Notes: a model not told the origin generated them from the letters alone. A stretch of 64,000 bases of DNA from Candidatus Freyarchaeota archaeon (GCA_030587365.1 JAUQZE010000003.1:124001-188000), one strand, 5' to 3'; positions 51,152 to 60,752 are shown, counted from the stretch's first letter. Numbers and translations are program-made.

Positions 51152-53230
51152 TTACCTTTTTTGGAATTTATCAATTTGCTCCACGAGTTTCATTAGTTCT
51201 TTCTGGAGTTTTTCCTTGTGTTTCCGGTCTCCCTGGGTGATTGTGCCTTCACTCTCTTTTCTTCGCAGTCCTTCAATCTCTAGCCTTATTTCTAGGAAGC
51301 GTTTCTGGATTTCTTCCAGCTTTTCTGCCTCTGTGGGCGTTACTGCGGTTTCGGGGGGGACTTTCGAGAGAAAGAGGCTTGCGTATATGTAGTCCTTTTG
51401 AACCTTATCGTACTTAACCTCGGTTTTAAGCCTCTTTTCGGTGTATTCATCGTAGCTTAGTTCGCCGGAGTCGTGTCTTGCTTTTAGTTCTTCAAGCTTC
51501 GTTCCGTACTTGTTCAGTTCTCCTTGCAGTCCTTTCTTTTTTCGGTTTAGGTTGGCAACCTTCTGTTTATGAAGTTCTTGCACTCTCTCCATGTCTATTA
51601 CTGAACCCAGAGCCGCTGGGAATGATTCACGGAACTGGCTTACGTCACCCTTCCAGTCCTTCAGCTGCTTCCGATGTGTCTGTTCAACTTGGGTTAGGAA
51701 TTTGTGCAGCTTGCCCCTAATCCAGAGTTCCTCATCAATCCCTATGTCGCTTGTTATGCAGGTCGCGGTGAGCAGTTCACTCTCCTCTCGTATGAATGTT
51801 CCGAACTCTGTTCCCAGCCTCTTCAGTCCTCCGACCTTCATCTCTTCTAGGAAGGACTTGATCGCCGACATAAATCCTGAAATAAGAGCCACATCCTGCC
51901 CCATGGAAACAAAGTCAAAGGCCCAAATAAGAACACCACTAGAATTATGATCCACGATAATGTGCTCAAGACTTCTCAGCGCGTTTCTTGGAATTAGTCT
52001 TCTCTTATTAGCAGTGTAACCACCAGCTCCAGCAACCACAACAGAACCTAGGGCAATCAGAAATAGGTACTGGTTGAACCGCCCCTGATTCTCAAAATAA
52101 GTACTAAGGTAAGTCGTTGTAAAGAAAGTTTGGGTTAACATAGCTACAAACACATTTTGGTAAGTGACGATGATGGTTGCAGTGAAGCTCACAGTTTCAA
52201 TCCAGTTTGAAGAAACATCAAAGTACAGAAGATTCTGCGAAAGGTTTACAGAAGTGCTCCACCACCCAATCCCCGGACCAGTGCCGGTAACATTCGTACC
52301 GTTGATTTTCAGACCTACGTCACTCGGCCAAGGTAATCCTGAGGGATCATTAGGGTTCAAGTAGAGCTTTAGACACAGGTCGAAGGTACCTATATAGGCG
52401 AAATCCGTATTGCCGAAAGCAAAGGGCATCGTAGTGTTAGTTGTAGTGTTATAGAAGAAGGCCATCCAGTAGGCGGGGCCGGCGTCCCCATTGTATGAGT
52501 CTCTAGTGTATAACCAGTAGACAGTTGGATCTGTAACACTGGTTACGTTCTGGGTTATGCCGATAAAGTAAGTGTTATTGTATGTTTGGTTATTGGTAGT
52601 ATCGAGATGGAGGTACTCACTTGGATTAGTAGTAAGGTTTAAAGTTTTAAAATCCAGAAGACCGCCAGTATTATTAAGAGACACACCGGTTATATTGTAG
52701 AGCGTAGCGTCGGGCATCGTCCCCCAAGTAGCGTTGTTTGTAGCATTGAGAATGTAAATGTTCACGTAGGCGCTCTCGTTGGATTTTATATTAAGAAGAA
52801 GCGCGCTCAACCTGTTAAAGTAAACCGTCTGCCCGGGTGTTAAGTAAAAGGACATAAAAAGTGCAAAAAATACCGAGTCATCTATCGAATTACTTGGCAT
52901 AAATAAGGGGAAAGGTTGTTCTGCATAGTCCTCACGCACCATAGTGTAGGTTGACGTATTAATGTTCGAGAGGGTTATGTTCACAGATGAAACCGCCCAG
53001 CCCTCAGGGCGGTACCATTGCAAATCAAAGATTGTATTAGAACTGTAGTTATACTCGCTAACGTCTTTCACCAGAACACTAGATCCGTCAGCCCACCCAC
53101 TAGTCGAACCAAGCATTAGAGGATAATTAGGGAAACTATGAGAGGAAAGCATTGCACTAGCTGTTAACCACACTAGGGGAAGCAGCAGTAGAGATAGTAT
53201 GATTGCAATTTGCTTCTTTTTCAATCTCAT
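51152..53230 (-). CDS. membrane receptor-like protein with cytoplasmic longin-like domain (paralogue 1)
   Basis: About 692 residues. A signal/anchor helix (residues about 8-28, 'IAIILSLLLLPLVWLTASAM') precedes a 370-residue ectodomain rich in Asn-x-Ser/Thr sites, then a single membrane helix ('YLFLIALGSVVVAGAGGYTA'). Inside, 'LEHIIVDHNSSGVLIWAFDF' and 'VALISGFMSAIKSFLEEMKV' look like a longin/Roadblock-type domain, a fold tied to small-GTPase systems. It ends in a long coiled coil ('LNRKKKGLQGELNKYGTKLE' onward). ATG 53230 follows GGGGA; ATG 53248 is possible. The cytoplasmic part is nearly identical to 60753-62795 while the ectodomains differ strongly. Confidence 0.78.
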   Translation of the reverse strand: MRLKKKQIAIILSLLLLPLVWLTASAMLSSHSFPNYPLMLGSTSGWADGSSVLVKDVSEYNYSSNTIFDLQWYRPEGWAVSSVNITLSNINTSTYTMVREDYAEQPFPLFMPSNSIDDSVFFALFMSFYLTPGQTVYFNRLSALLLNIKSNESAYVNIYILNATNNATWGTMPDATLYNITGVSLNNTGGLLDFKTLNLTTNPSEYLHLDTTNNQTYNNTYFIGITQNVTSVTDPTVYWLYTRDSYNGDAGPAYWMAFFYNTTTNTTMPFAFGNTDFAYIGTFDLCLKLYLNPNDPSGLPWPSDVGLKINGTNVTGTGPGIGWWSTSVNLSQNLLYFDVSSNWIETVSFTATIIVTYQNVFVAMLTQTFFTTTYLSTYFENQGRFNQYLFLIALGSVVVAGAGGYTANKRRLIPRNALRSLEHIIVDHNSSGVLIWAFDFVSMGQDVALISGFMSAIKSFLEEMKVGGLKRLGTEFGTFIREESELLTATCITSDIGIDEELWIRGKLHKFLTQVEQTHRKQLKDWKGDVSQFRESFPAALGSVIDMERVQELHKQKVANLNRKKKGLQGELNKYGTKLEELKARHDSGELSYDEYTEKRLKTEVKYDKVQKDYIYASLFLSKVPPETAVTPTEAEKLEEIQKRFLEIRLEIEGLRRKESEGTITQGDRKHKEKLQKELMKLVEQIDKFQKR

Positions 53231-53529
53231 AAGCATTTCCCCAATCATTGTGAACTTATATATGAATGCTATTTAATAAGCTTATGAATCAGGCAAAACA
53301 GGGAGGACAACAAAGAAAGATGAACAGAGACTATTAGCCTCCTCGAACTGCACCTAGAACAGGTGAAGTATCTCGAAAAATTATCAGATATATTGTATGG
53401 GGATTTTTTCTCTATTCAGATGGCTCTGGAAAATTGGTATGAACCTCTTTGAATAGATAAGCGAAAAGTTATTGAAAGGTAGGAACCCTCCAGAAAATCT
53501 TATTTATGGGTTGGGGAGATACTTTATAG

Positions 53530-54681
53530 TTGCTCCTGAACTTTTCGCGTCATGTTTTGAAAGCCGTCTGTGAGAGCGTGGATTCTAATTTGAAGGTTGT
53601 TTTGTCTCCTACCAATGAAGGATTTGGTCATGCCCAGAGGGCAGAGGCGATAGCGTCAAGATTGATCGGAATGAAGGACACTGAGTGCCTTGTTTTCACC
53701 GATCAATCGAGGGTGAATTATCTTTCCACCCTGAATTTGAAGTATAATAGCAGTCTTCACGGAATAAAATACGTTTACAGAAAGAATGGTGACCTTAACA
53801 CCCTAGCAACCATTTTTAGATTAATGTTCGACAGCACATTTTTTCCCCTCGATTTTTTCCGCGCCCTAAGGATGGGTAGAGGATACGATGTGTTTGTGAA
53901 CGATTATAATCCCCACCTCACAATGGTACCCGGTATGAGAACAATCAACATCTCACACTATTTGCCCTATAAATACCGGTGGAGTGATTTGAGAATGAAC
54001 TTTTATTCAACAGTGATAGAACGCCCCATAATGCTTGCGGAGCGCGCACGCTCATGTCTACGTCTTTCGGAGAGTTTTATAATGGATTTCAGACCGGAGC
54101 TTGTGGACCTTGAGAAGGTCTTCCCTCCGATAGCTAGGGATGTGACGAGAGCCAAGTCAGAGATTAGGGAGGAACTAGGGTTACGCAAGAGGAACAGGCT
54201 GGTAATGGTTACAGGCAGACCATACCGTCACAGCGATAAAGGAAACAATAACGAGTTCCATATTTACAGGAAGGTTGCATGGGAACATCCTGACATTAAC
54301 TTTCTGGTGGCTCTCCTAGGTCTAGATTTTAGAGGATTTGAAGACGAAGCTCCCGAAAACATGACATTCATGAGCTACATCCCGGACATTTATAACTACC
54401 TCAATGCTTCAGATCTAATTGTTGCCAGAGCAGGGTTCGGAACTATTTCTGAAGCCATAATTTACGGCGTACCCTTGATAATATTTCAAGCAAGAGGACA
54501 CATGGAAAAGAGAAAAAACGCACTCATAGTTCAGGACTACGGTTATGGTAAAATCGCGGAAAATGTGGAAAAAGACATAGTGAGCGTTTTGGAAGAATCC
54601 AGCTACATGAACCACGAGTTCCTAAAATTAGGTAACGGATTAAACCATTTCATAAAAATATTAAATGAAACCTATTCTTGA
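53530..54681 (+). CDS. family-28-like glycosyltransferase
   Basis: A 383-residue GT-B-fold enzyme. The N-terminal domain begins 'VVLSPTNEGFGHAQRAEAIA' (GxGH-type acceptor loop). The C-terminal domain has 'MSYIPDIYNYLNASDLIVAR' followed by 'AGFGTISEAIIYGVPLIIF', the nucleotide-sugar motif of the MurG/MGDG-synthase group. It would add a sugar to a lipid or another acceptor on the inner membrane face. TTG 53530 is the first start; GTG 53578 is an alternative. It stands alone between membrane-protein genes and may serve surface glycosylation. Confidence 0.82.
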   Translation: MLLNFSRHVLKAVCESVDSNLKVVLSPTNEGFGHAQRAEAIASRLIGMKDTECLVFTDQSRVNYLSTLNLKYNSSLHGIKYVYRKNGDLNTLATIFRLMFDSTFFPLDFFRALRMGRGYDVFVNDYNPHLTMVPGMRTINISHYLPYKYRWSDLRMNFYSTVIERPIMLAERARSCLRLSESFIMDFRPELVDLEKVFPPIARDVTRAKSEIREELGLRKRNRLVMVTGRPYRHSDKGNNNEFHIYRKVAWEHPDINFLVALLGLDFRGFEDEAPENMTFMSYIPDIYNYLNASDLIVARAGFGTISEAIIYGVPLIIFQARGHMEKRKNALIVQDYGYGKIAENVEKDIVSVLEESSYMNHEFLKLGNGLNHFIKILNETYS

Positions 54682-54779
54682 CTTAAGTAAGAATTGGGCA
54701 CTTCTGGAATTTGAAGAGTTGCTTTTCTTACTCGTGTAAATTCTTGTTTTGAGTCTCTGGCGGCCTTTATGTTATGTTT

Positions 54780-55301
54780 TCAGACTAGACCTTTCTCTTT
54801 TTTGATTTTTTCCATGTCTATTGCTGCTACTACCGCGAGTATTATGAAGGGGTCAACATCCTTATTAGTTATTTTAACTCCGTAGCTGTCGCGGATGGAA
54901 AAGAATTTCTTGGACACTTGGGCGACTTTCGAGCCAAGCATATCCTTTATACTGTATTCCAATTTCAGTATGTTTCCATCAACATTGAGTACCTTTTTAC
55001 CCTGAGGATCTTCCACCCACCAATCGTCACCAATGGCTAAAACCTTCTTTTCAATGCTTGCTACGCGTTGGTGGTATTGGTTTTCGACTTCGTATTCGGT
55101 TATCGGAGCCAGTAGTTTCCTTTTAATCAAGCCTACATGTTGCCCAGTATTGTCAGTGAATTCGATTTCTTCAGTTACCGAGAGAATTTTCTTAACGGCT
55201 TTACCCAACTCTTTTCCTTTTTCATCTTTAATCATCAGAGTGTGTTGTATCGCTAATAATTTTTCATCAATAATGTAAGTTTTATAATCGAATAAGCCCA
55301 T
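54780..55301 (-). CDS. LURP-one-related (scramblase-like) protein 1
   Basis: A 173-residue protein of the LURP-one-related/tubby-like beta-barrel family, recognised by 'MGLFDYKTYIIDEKLLAIQH', the repeating barrel strands, 'IGDDWWVEDPQGKKVLNVDG' and the final hydrophobic helix 'PFIILAVVAAIDM'. Related eukaryotic proteins include phospholipid scramblases; archaeal function is unknown. ATG 55301 follows GAGGTTTTGAAA. Its paralogue is at 56720, with a Roadblock-like and a TPR gene in between on the same strand. Confidence 0.8.
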   Translation of the reverse strand: MGLFDYKTYIIDEKLLAIQHTLMIKDEKGKELGKAVKKILSVTEEIEFTDNTGQHVGLIKRKLLAPITEYEVENQYHQRVASIEKKVLAIGDDWWVEDPQGKKVLNVDGNILKLEYSIKDMLGSKVAQVSKKFFSIRDSYGVKITNKDVDPFIILAVVAAIDMEKIKKEKGLV

Positions 55302-55530
55302 TTTCAAAACCTCTAAAGATTAATATAAAGAATCAATCTCATATTTTTTACGCATTTCTAATAAAATTCTGTCAAACTTTCTTAAGTTTATTATCTCCGA
55401 GTTTAACCCCTGCAAATTTAGTAAAAGGGTTCCGCAGATATTTCTAGCTTTTTGAAAATGAATCTAAATATAACTTATTATGGCAAGAGCAAGTTTTTCA
55501 AATACCCTGAAAATAGAGAATCGCAAGTAG

Positions 55531-55944
55531 CTAAAAAAATTTGTTCCCTATGAATTGTTCCATTATCTTGTTTTCACTCCCTTTTTCCGTTATGTCTGAT
55601 AGCTTTAGTAGAATGTCTAGTTCAGCGAACTCTTCTTTGAGCTTCTCCACTATGCTATTCAGGGCGAAAATGAGTAAGCTCTCTCTAATGTAGCTTTCCG
55701 CAACTAAGGCTAATCTATCACTAACCTTAATGGTGATCAAATGGGTCTCTGCAAAGTTATTCACCTGATAGTCACCCACATTCAAAGTTTTCAGAGCGGG
55801 AACCAAGTTTTCAAGAACTCCATTTAAGCCACCGTTCAAGTTGTTATAAAGAATTTTTCCATCCTCATCCAACAAAGCCAGACAGGCTTCCAAATTTATC
55901 GAGAATTTAACCTCGTCCATTAAGTTGTTAATTTTTCGCTTCAT
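55531..55944 (-). CDS. Roadblock/LC7-like small protein
   Basis: A 137-residue protein with the alpha/beta layout of Roadblock domains: helix 'MDEVKFSINLEACLALLDED', hairpin 'GKILYNNLNGGLNGVLENLV', then 'THLITIKVSDRLALVAESYI' and a long C-terminal helix. Roadblock proteins bind and regulate small Ras-like GTPases (as MglB does MglA) or dimerise with longin domains. No GTPase gene lies in the window. The nearby receptors with longin-like domains are possible partners. Confidence 0.65.
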   Translation of the reverse strand: MKRKINNLMDEVKFSINLEACLALLDEDGKILYNNLNGGLNGVLENLVPALKTLNVGDYQVNNFAETHLITIKVSDRLALVAESYIRESLLIFALNSIVEKLKEEFAELDILLKLSDITEKGSENKIMEQFIGNKFF

Positions 55945-56183
55945 TTATTTAAACCCGCCAAAATTTTTTGACTAAAACACCCTCACTAATGCGAGTCTGT
56001 CAACAAGAATTACTTCTGAGCTTTTTATTTCCTTGTATTCTAGATGTGATACTTAAAAAACCAAAAAATATCTAAGCGGGTTGCTGCACCCAAACGGGAA
56101 CAATACTACACTTATTTAGATAACTCATGAAGCCCAAAAAATTATGTTATTGATGGTTTGAGTGAGTTTTTGAAGCAACATAT

Positions 56184-56612
56184 CTATCTGAGTGGGTGTC
56201 TAATACTGGGATCTAATTTGACTGCATTATCAAAGCATTTCTTGGCGTCTTTAACTTTGTCTCGCGCCTGAAGAGCATTACCTTTATTATACCATGCCTC
56301 AGGACCCTTTGGAAAAATTTTTATCGCCTTATCAAAACATTTTATGGCATCCTTAAATTTACCAAGCTTAAGAAGCGCTTTACCTTTAAGATTCAAAAGC
56401 CTAACATCCTCTGGGTCTATTTTTAAAGCTACATCGTAGCATTTTACGGCTTCCTCAAATCTACCTAGACCAACAAGGGCAAGAGCCTTACTGCTCCAAA
56501 CTTTCGCATCCTCTGGGTCTATTTTTAAAGCCACATCGTAGCATTTTACGGCTTCCTCAAATCTACCCCTTTTATAAAGTTTATCTGCCTCCATAAGCCA
56601 ATTTTCCGCCAC
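56184..56612 (-). CDS. TPR-repeat protein
   Basis: A 142-residue protein made of about four tetratricopeptide repeats. The first two are almost identical at DNA level ('RFEEAVKCYDVALKIDPEDA' and the same with 'DV'), then 'KFKDAIKCFDKAIKIFPKGP' and 'DAKKCFDNAVKLDPSIRHP'. It is a protein-protein adaptor. It lies between the Roadblock-like gene and a LURP-one-related gene on the same strand. Confidence 0.9.
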   Translation of the reverse strand: MAENWLMEADKLYKRGRFEEAVKCYDVALKIDPEDAKVWSSKALALVGLGRFEEAVKCYDVALKIDPEDVRLLNLKGKALLKLGKFKDAIKCFDKAIKIFPKGPEAWYNKGNALQARDKVKDAKKCFDNAVKLDPSIRHPLR

Positions 56613-56719
56613 TTTAATACCACCTTAGTCTGTCTGGTCACAACTCTCCCGAATGATACAAATTCACATATAATATTTCTATTACTATATTTAATATTCC
56701 TATAAAGAATTCGCAGGCC

Positions 56720-57247
56720 CTAACTTGCTGATGCTGCCGCTCTACTCCTCTGTCTCTGCTTTTGCATACTTATTGCTACCACAGTAGAGAGTATTAGAAA
56801 TGGGTCAAAATCATAATTTATTTTAACTCCGTAGTGGTCACGAATGGCCCAGAATTTTTTTGATACCTCGGCAACCGCTAAACCCGACTTGTCCAGAATT
56901 TTGTACTCTAAGCCCAAAATGTCTCCTAAAACTTTAAGCATCTTTTCGCCTTTGAGGTCTTCCACCCACCAGTCATCATGTATGGTTAACATCTTCTCCT
57001 TAATAGTTGCTAAATGTCTCTTGTTTTGGTCTGTAACTTTAAAGGTAGGTCTAAGGGAGAATTTCCCTTCAACGGAGCCCACTACATTTCCCTGATTATC
57101 AAAAAATTCGATTTTTCCCATCCATGAGAGGATTTTACTAACAGCCTTACCTAATTCTTCTCCTTTTTCATCTTTAATTATCAGAGTATAACGTATTTTT
57201 AATAATTTTTGATCAATGAGATAGGTTTTGTAATCGAATAAGCCCAT
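56720..57247 (-). CDS. LURP-one-related (scramblase-like) protein 2
   Basis: A 175-residue paralogue of the 54780 protein: 'MGLFDYKTYLIDQKLLKIRY', 'IHDDWWVEDLKGEKMLKVLG', 'EVSKKFWAIRDHYGVKI' and the end helix 'PFLILSTVVAISMQ'. The tail is Arg/Ala/Ser-rich. I start at ATG 57247 (behind AGGGGA), matching the paralogue; an in-frame ATG at 57322 adds 25 residues without support. Confidence 0.8.
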   Translation of the reverse strand: MGLFDYKTYLIDQKLLKIRYTLIIKDEKGEELGKAVSKILSWMGKIEFFDNQGNVVGSVEGKFSLRPTFKVTDQNKRHLATIKEKMLTIHDDWWVEDLKGEKMLKVLGDILGLEYKILDKSGLAVAEVSKKFWAIRDHYGVKINYDFDPFLILSTVVAISMQKQRQRSRAAASAS

Positions 57248-57480
57248 TTTTAAATCCCCTAAATTAAAAATTGTATTACTAATGATATAAAGTTCTTTAT
57301 TTAATTTTTTGGTTGCTGGCAATTAAAAGATAAGGTCTATAGACGACTCTTCATTCAAATTTTTTGCTGATTCAGCACATAACTTTTATGATATAAATTC
57401 TAAAAACCAGAAATTGGTCTGGTCTTGATGACATTAACTATTTATATTTAAACAAAGATAACGGGGAAGAGGGACTTTTA

Positions 57481-58707
57481 ATTGAGAAATATGATGTAAT
57501 TGTTGTTGGAGGTGGAATTGCTGGTTCTGCCGCTGCTAAAAAATGCGCCGAACTTGGGTTAAAAGTGGTTCAATTTGAGAAAGCATCGACTCCAGGAACC
57601 AAGAACGCCTGCGGTAGTGCCATTACAGCTACAGGTATGGTTTACGCTCCTTACCTTCTAGAAGGACCAATCGAAGTAAAAGTCACCGGCTCACGAGTCT
57701 ATTACATTCTAAGAAACAATAAGTACTGTATGTTTGAAACCGTCATGGGCGGTTATGGAATGTATACGATTCACAGAACAAAGTTTGACCCCTGGCACGC
57801 CCAGCAGGCATGTAACGCAGGATCCGAGTTAAGAACCGCTACAACAATCACCGACATCATAAAGGAGGATGACAAAGTCGTTGGTGTCACCACAGATGAG
57901 GGAGAAAAAATTTTTGCAGAAGTAGTTATCGACGCGGGAGGAGCCCACTCCATAGTAGCGCGTAAAGCGGGCTTACTCGGAAGGAGAACGGGAACAGATA
58001 ACATATTATACGCCACCGCCTTCGTCGAGCTCCCAGAAAAGATAGTCGAGGAAAGATTCAAGCAATTGTGTGAATGGTACCTCACAATCGGTGGATCCAA
58101 CTACAGTTTCAATTGGATTTTCCCAATGAGAGACGGAGTAAGTGTGGGAGTAGCCGGAGGATACATGACCCCCAAGCTCAATATCAGACAGCAAGCCCAA
58201 GAATTTCTAAACGAACCCATAATTAAGGAGAAACTCAAAGGAGGAAAAATAAAGTCCTGGGGAATCCGAACAGACCCAGAAAAACTCATCGAAAAAACAT
58301 ACGCCCCCGGCCTCATAGTCACTGGACACGCTGCAGGATTCGTTCAACCCTTCATAGGTGAAGGAATGTCCTTCGGGTTAATGTCTGGAAGGTACGCTGC
58401 GGAAACCGCTGCAGAAGCCATATCATCAGGAGACGCGTCCGAAGAAACCCTAGCAAACTACGAGGCGAGATGGAAAAACGATCCCCTGTTTAAAACTATG
58501 CGAATATACGGACAGACTCTAAAGGACTACCTCTTAAAGAGACCACAGGAGGAAATCATAAACACCATGATTGCCGCAAGTCACTGGTATGCAAGCCCAG
58601 TTCCATTTATGTTGAAGGACGGCGTAAAAGAAAATGACACGAAAAAACTGGAGAAAGCTGCCAAGCTGCTTATACGCCTAGAAAATCTGGGAATACCAGG
58701 CACATAA
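57481..58707 (+). CDS. FixC/geranylgeranyl-reductase-like flavoprotein with ATT start
   Basis: A 408-residue FAD protein. The Rossmann motif is 'YDVIVVGGGIAGSAAAKKCA' and the end of the FAD site is 'GLIVTGHAAGFVQPFIGEGM'. The family includes FixC (electron transfer to or from quinones) and archaeal geranylgeranyl reductases that saturate membrane-lipid chains. The dinucleotide motif lies upstream of the first GTG (57565) and has no ATG, GTG or TTG before it. ATT at 57481, seven bases after GAGGG, is the only sensible start. It is followed after 37 bp by a FixX-like ferredoxin, its likely electron donor. Confidence 0.85.
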   Translation: MEKYDVIVVGGGIAGSAAAKKCAELGLKVVQFEKASTPGTKNACGSAITATGMVYAPYLLEGPIEVKVTGSRVYYILRNNKYCMFETVMGGYGMYTIHRTKFDPWHAQQACNAGSELRTATTITDIIKEDDKVVGVTTDEGEKIFAEVVIDAGGAHSIVARKAGLLGRRTGTDNILYATAFVELPEKIVEERFKQLCEWYLTIGGSNYSFNWIFPMRDGVSVGVAGGYMTPKLNIRQQAQEFLNEPIIKEKLKGGKIKSWGIRTDPEKLIEKTYAPGLIVTGHAAGFVQPFIGEGMSFGLMSGRYAAETAAEAISSGDASEETLANYEARWKNDPLFKTMRIYGQTLKDYLLKRPQEEIINTMIAASHWYASPVPFMLKDGVKENDTKKLEKAAKLLIRLENLGIPGT

Positions 58708-58744
58708 AGGATGCAATCAGTATGAAAATAAGGAGAGATTAAGA

Positions 58745-59011
58745 ATGGAGATAAAAAACAAATTCCCTTTAATACACCACGAGGAGGAACCTACACAGTT
58801 TATTAGAGTAATAGAAGAAAAGTGTATAGCCTGTGGTAACTGTGCTGAGATATGCCCCCAAAATGTTTGGCGAAGGGTGGGAGATATTTATAAGCCGGTC
58901 AATTATAGGGACTGCTCCGAGTGCGGAGCATGCTGGGATGTGTGCGAAGCCGAAGCAATTGATTTCAACGATCCCAAGGGAGGAACAGGAGTAATTTTCC
59001 CAAACGTCTAA
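58745..59011 (+). CDS. FixX-like ferredoxin
   Basis: An 88-residue protein with 'CIACGNCAEICPQNVW' and 'CSECGACWDVCEAEAI', two Cys motifs of which at least one 4Fe-4S cluster is expected, ending 'GTGVIFPNV' as in FixX. GGAGA precedes the ATG. It forms an operon with the FixC-like flavoprotein and should deliver electrons to it. Confidence 0.9.
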   Translation: MEIKNKFPLIHHEEEPTQFIRVIEEKCIACGNCAEICPQNVWRRVGDIYKPVNYRDCSECGACWDVCEAEAIDFNDPKGGTGVIFPNV

Positions 59012-59050
59012 ATGAATTTTTAATCCCCCAATGAACATAACCATCACATT

Positions 59051-59707
59051 TCATCCAGACCTTTTACCAAAATTTAGCTGATATATGAACCAGTTCCCGA
59101 ACTCCTGCCTCAGTTCAAATCCCGCTTCAGCAGCCCAGCGTTTCTCAGTCTTCCGTCGCGGATAATCCGGGTCGGGAAACATTTCACAAAGACATACCAG
59201 GCCGTCGGGCTTCAGAATCCTGTGACATTCACGTAGAACCTTCACAGGTTCTGGAATCTCGGGGAGACACGCCATGGCGAAGACTCTGTCCACGCTTTCG
59301 TCGGCGAAAGATAACTTATAGGCATTGTCGATTTTTGGAACAATATTGGTTATTCCTTCCTTTTTGATTCGCTTCTTCAAGCGTTCTATGACAGATTCTT
59401 GAATGTCTATAGCGTACACTTTTCCTCTAGGGAGAATTTTCTCCGCTACGGCTTTTGTGTAGTTACCTTTACCGGGTCCGATTTCCACAACAATCATTCC
59501 CGGCTTAAGCTGCATACGCTCAACCAGCAAGTCTGGCCGTTGAACTAACCTTCTGCGAACCGGATTATCGATAAGCTGTGTGAAAAAGGCGGGAATCGGG
59601 AAATGGTAGTAGTGTCTGATGATTCTCACAAGAAAAGAAAGTGCAAGGAGAATCAAAAACCCAATCAAAATCCATTGAAGCACTAACCACCAATCAAGCA
59701 TATTCAA
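59051..59707 (-). CDS. membrane-anchored SAM-dependent methyltransferase
   Basis: A 218-residue protein with an N-terminal membrane helix (about residues 8-30, 'LVLQWILIGFLILLALSFLV') and a class I methyltransferase domain: motif I 'VVEIGPGKGNYTKAVAEK', 'VYAIDIQESVIERLKKRI', 'VDRVFAMACLPEIPEPVKVL', 'HRILKPDGLVCLCEMFP'. The anchor suggests a lipid or quinone-like substrate. It is on the same strand as the ICMT-like gene upstream with a 70-bp gap, so cotranscription is possible. Confidence 0.85.
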   Translation of the reverse strand: MNMLDWWLVLQWILIGFLILLALSFLVRIIRHYYHFPIPAFFTQLIDNPVRRRLVQRPDLLVERMQLKPGMIVVEIGPGKGNYTKAVAEKILPRGKVYAIDIQESVIERLKKRIKKEGITNIVPKIDNAYKLSFADESVDRVFAMACLPEIPEPVKVLRECHRILKPDGLVCLCEMFPDPDYPRRKTEKRWAAEAGFELRQEFGNWFIYQLNFGKRSG

Positions 59708-59778
59708 TCAACAAGTTCTTTTTTCTTGGGAGTAATAAATCCGCTTAATCAAGAAGGTATAATAATATTGAGTGGAAA

Positions 59779-60318
59779 TTATTTTTTTCTTTTCGGCGGC
59801 ATCGGGATCATGAAGGAGACTTTCTTTTTGTACTCAATATAGGATTTACCGAAACGTTTCTCCAAGTTCTTTTCTTCCCAGAGTTTTATAAATGCCACGA
59901 GTCCTACGGTGTAAATTGAGGTGATTCCGAGTGTGAGGAAGAGAGAGTTGAAGAGAAATCCTAAGCCTATCAGGATAAGTAAGTAGCCAAACATCATGGG
60001 GTTTCGGGTATATTTGTAGGCTCCGTTCAGTACGAGCTTCCTTGTCTGCGTTTCACTCGTTGGTACTGGGGTTCCCTCACCCTTCCGGAACAGGTTAACA
60101 TTTGACCATATGGCCCAGAAAAATCCAACCGCGAAAAATATTGCTGCGATGACGAAGTTGAAGGGCATTGGAATTAACTTTGGGAAGCCGAACCAAGAAT
60201 CTATCAACTGTGAAACGTAGATGCAGATGATTGGTAAAATGACAACGAACAATATTCCGCCACCAATTAAAGCGGCTATACGTTTTCTATTTCTGGCTTT
60301 TTCTCCCTTCTCTTTCAT
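59779..60318 (-). CDS. isoprenylcysteine-methyltransferase-like membrane enzyme
   Basis: A protein of about 179 residues with four or five membrane helices and the C-terminal signature of the ICMT/phospholipid-methyltransferase family: 'LVLNGAYKYTRNPMMFGYLL' and 'WEEKNLEKRFGKSYIEYKKK'. Eukaryotic ICMT methylates prenylated Cys ends; archaeal and bacterial members have unknown or lipid-like targets. ATG 60318 follows GGTGA; GTG 60327 is possible. A large inverted repeat is just upstream (60361-60395). Confidence 0.85.
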   Translation of the reverse strand: MKEKGEKARNRKRIAALIGGGILFVVILPIICIYVSQLIDSWFGFPKLIPMPFNFVIAAIFFAVGFFWAIWSNVNLFRKGEGTPVPTSETQTRKLVLNGAYKYTRNPMMFGYLLILIGLGFLFNSLFLTLGITSIYTVGLVAFIKLWEEKNLEKRFGKSYIEYKKKVSFMIPMPPKRKK

Positions 60319-60360
60319 CGTATTCACCTATTATATAATGGGTTATTTAAATATTTAAAA

Positions 60361-60395
60361 ATATTGTTTGTTAATAAGTTAATTAACAACAATAT
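60361..60395 (-). promoter_or_regulatory. large AT-rich inverted repeat upstream of the ICMT-like gene
   Basis: ATATTGTTTGTTAAT (60361-60375) and ATTAACAACAATAT (60382-60395) are inverse of each other except for one extra T, separated by six bases. It sits about 45 bp before the start codon beside TATA-like sequence (ATTATATAATGG), so an operator for a dimeric regulator is likely. Confidence 0.5.
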
Positions 60396-60752
60396 CAATC
60401 ATGCCACAAGTAACAGGAATTTGTACACTTTTTAAAAAAAGCTTAATGCACGTTATTATACAATGTTACTTCTCCTTCCTGATTCATACTGCAGAAAAAT
60501 CATATTCTATTTAAGTATTAAAAAGCTAGAAGCAAAATGAAACATAAGGGCGCTTCCTATCTCCAGCAAGATTTTAGAAAATATTCGCCATTCCGATTTT
60601 ATCCATGTATGGAAAAATCTTCGTATATAATTCCATGAGGGAAAGCTCAGCACTATTGCCTGCTATATTATTATGGCTTTGCATTATCAAAAAGATTAAA
60701 TTGGTAGTAAGATAATTATATTACAAGGAAAGCGGTTAGGTCGGAAATTTCT
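60396..60752. other. divergent intergenic region
   Basis: AT-rich. TTATATTAC (60717-60725) just before the plus-strand receptor gene could be its TATA element, although close to the start. No gene is visible. Confidence 0.35.
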
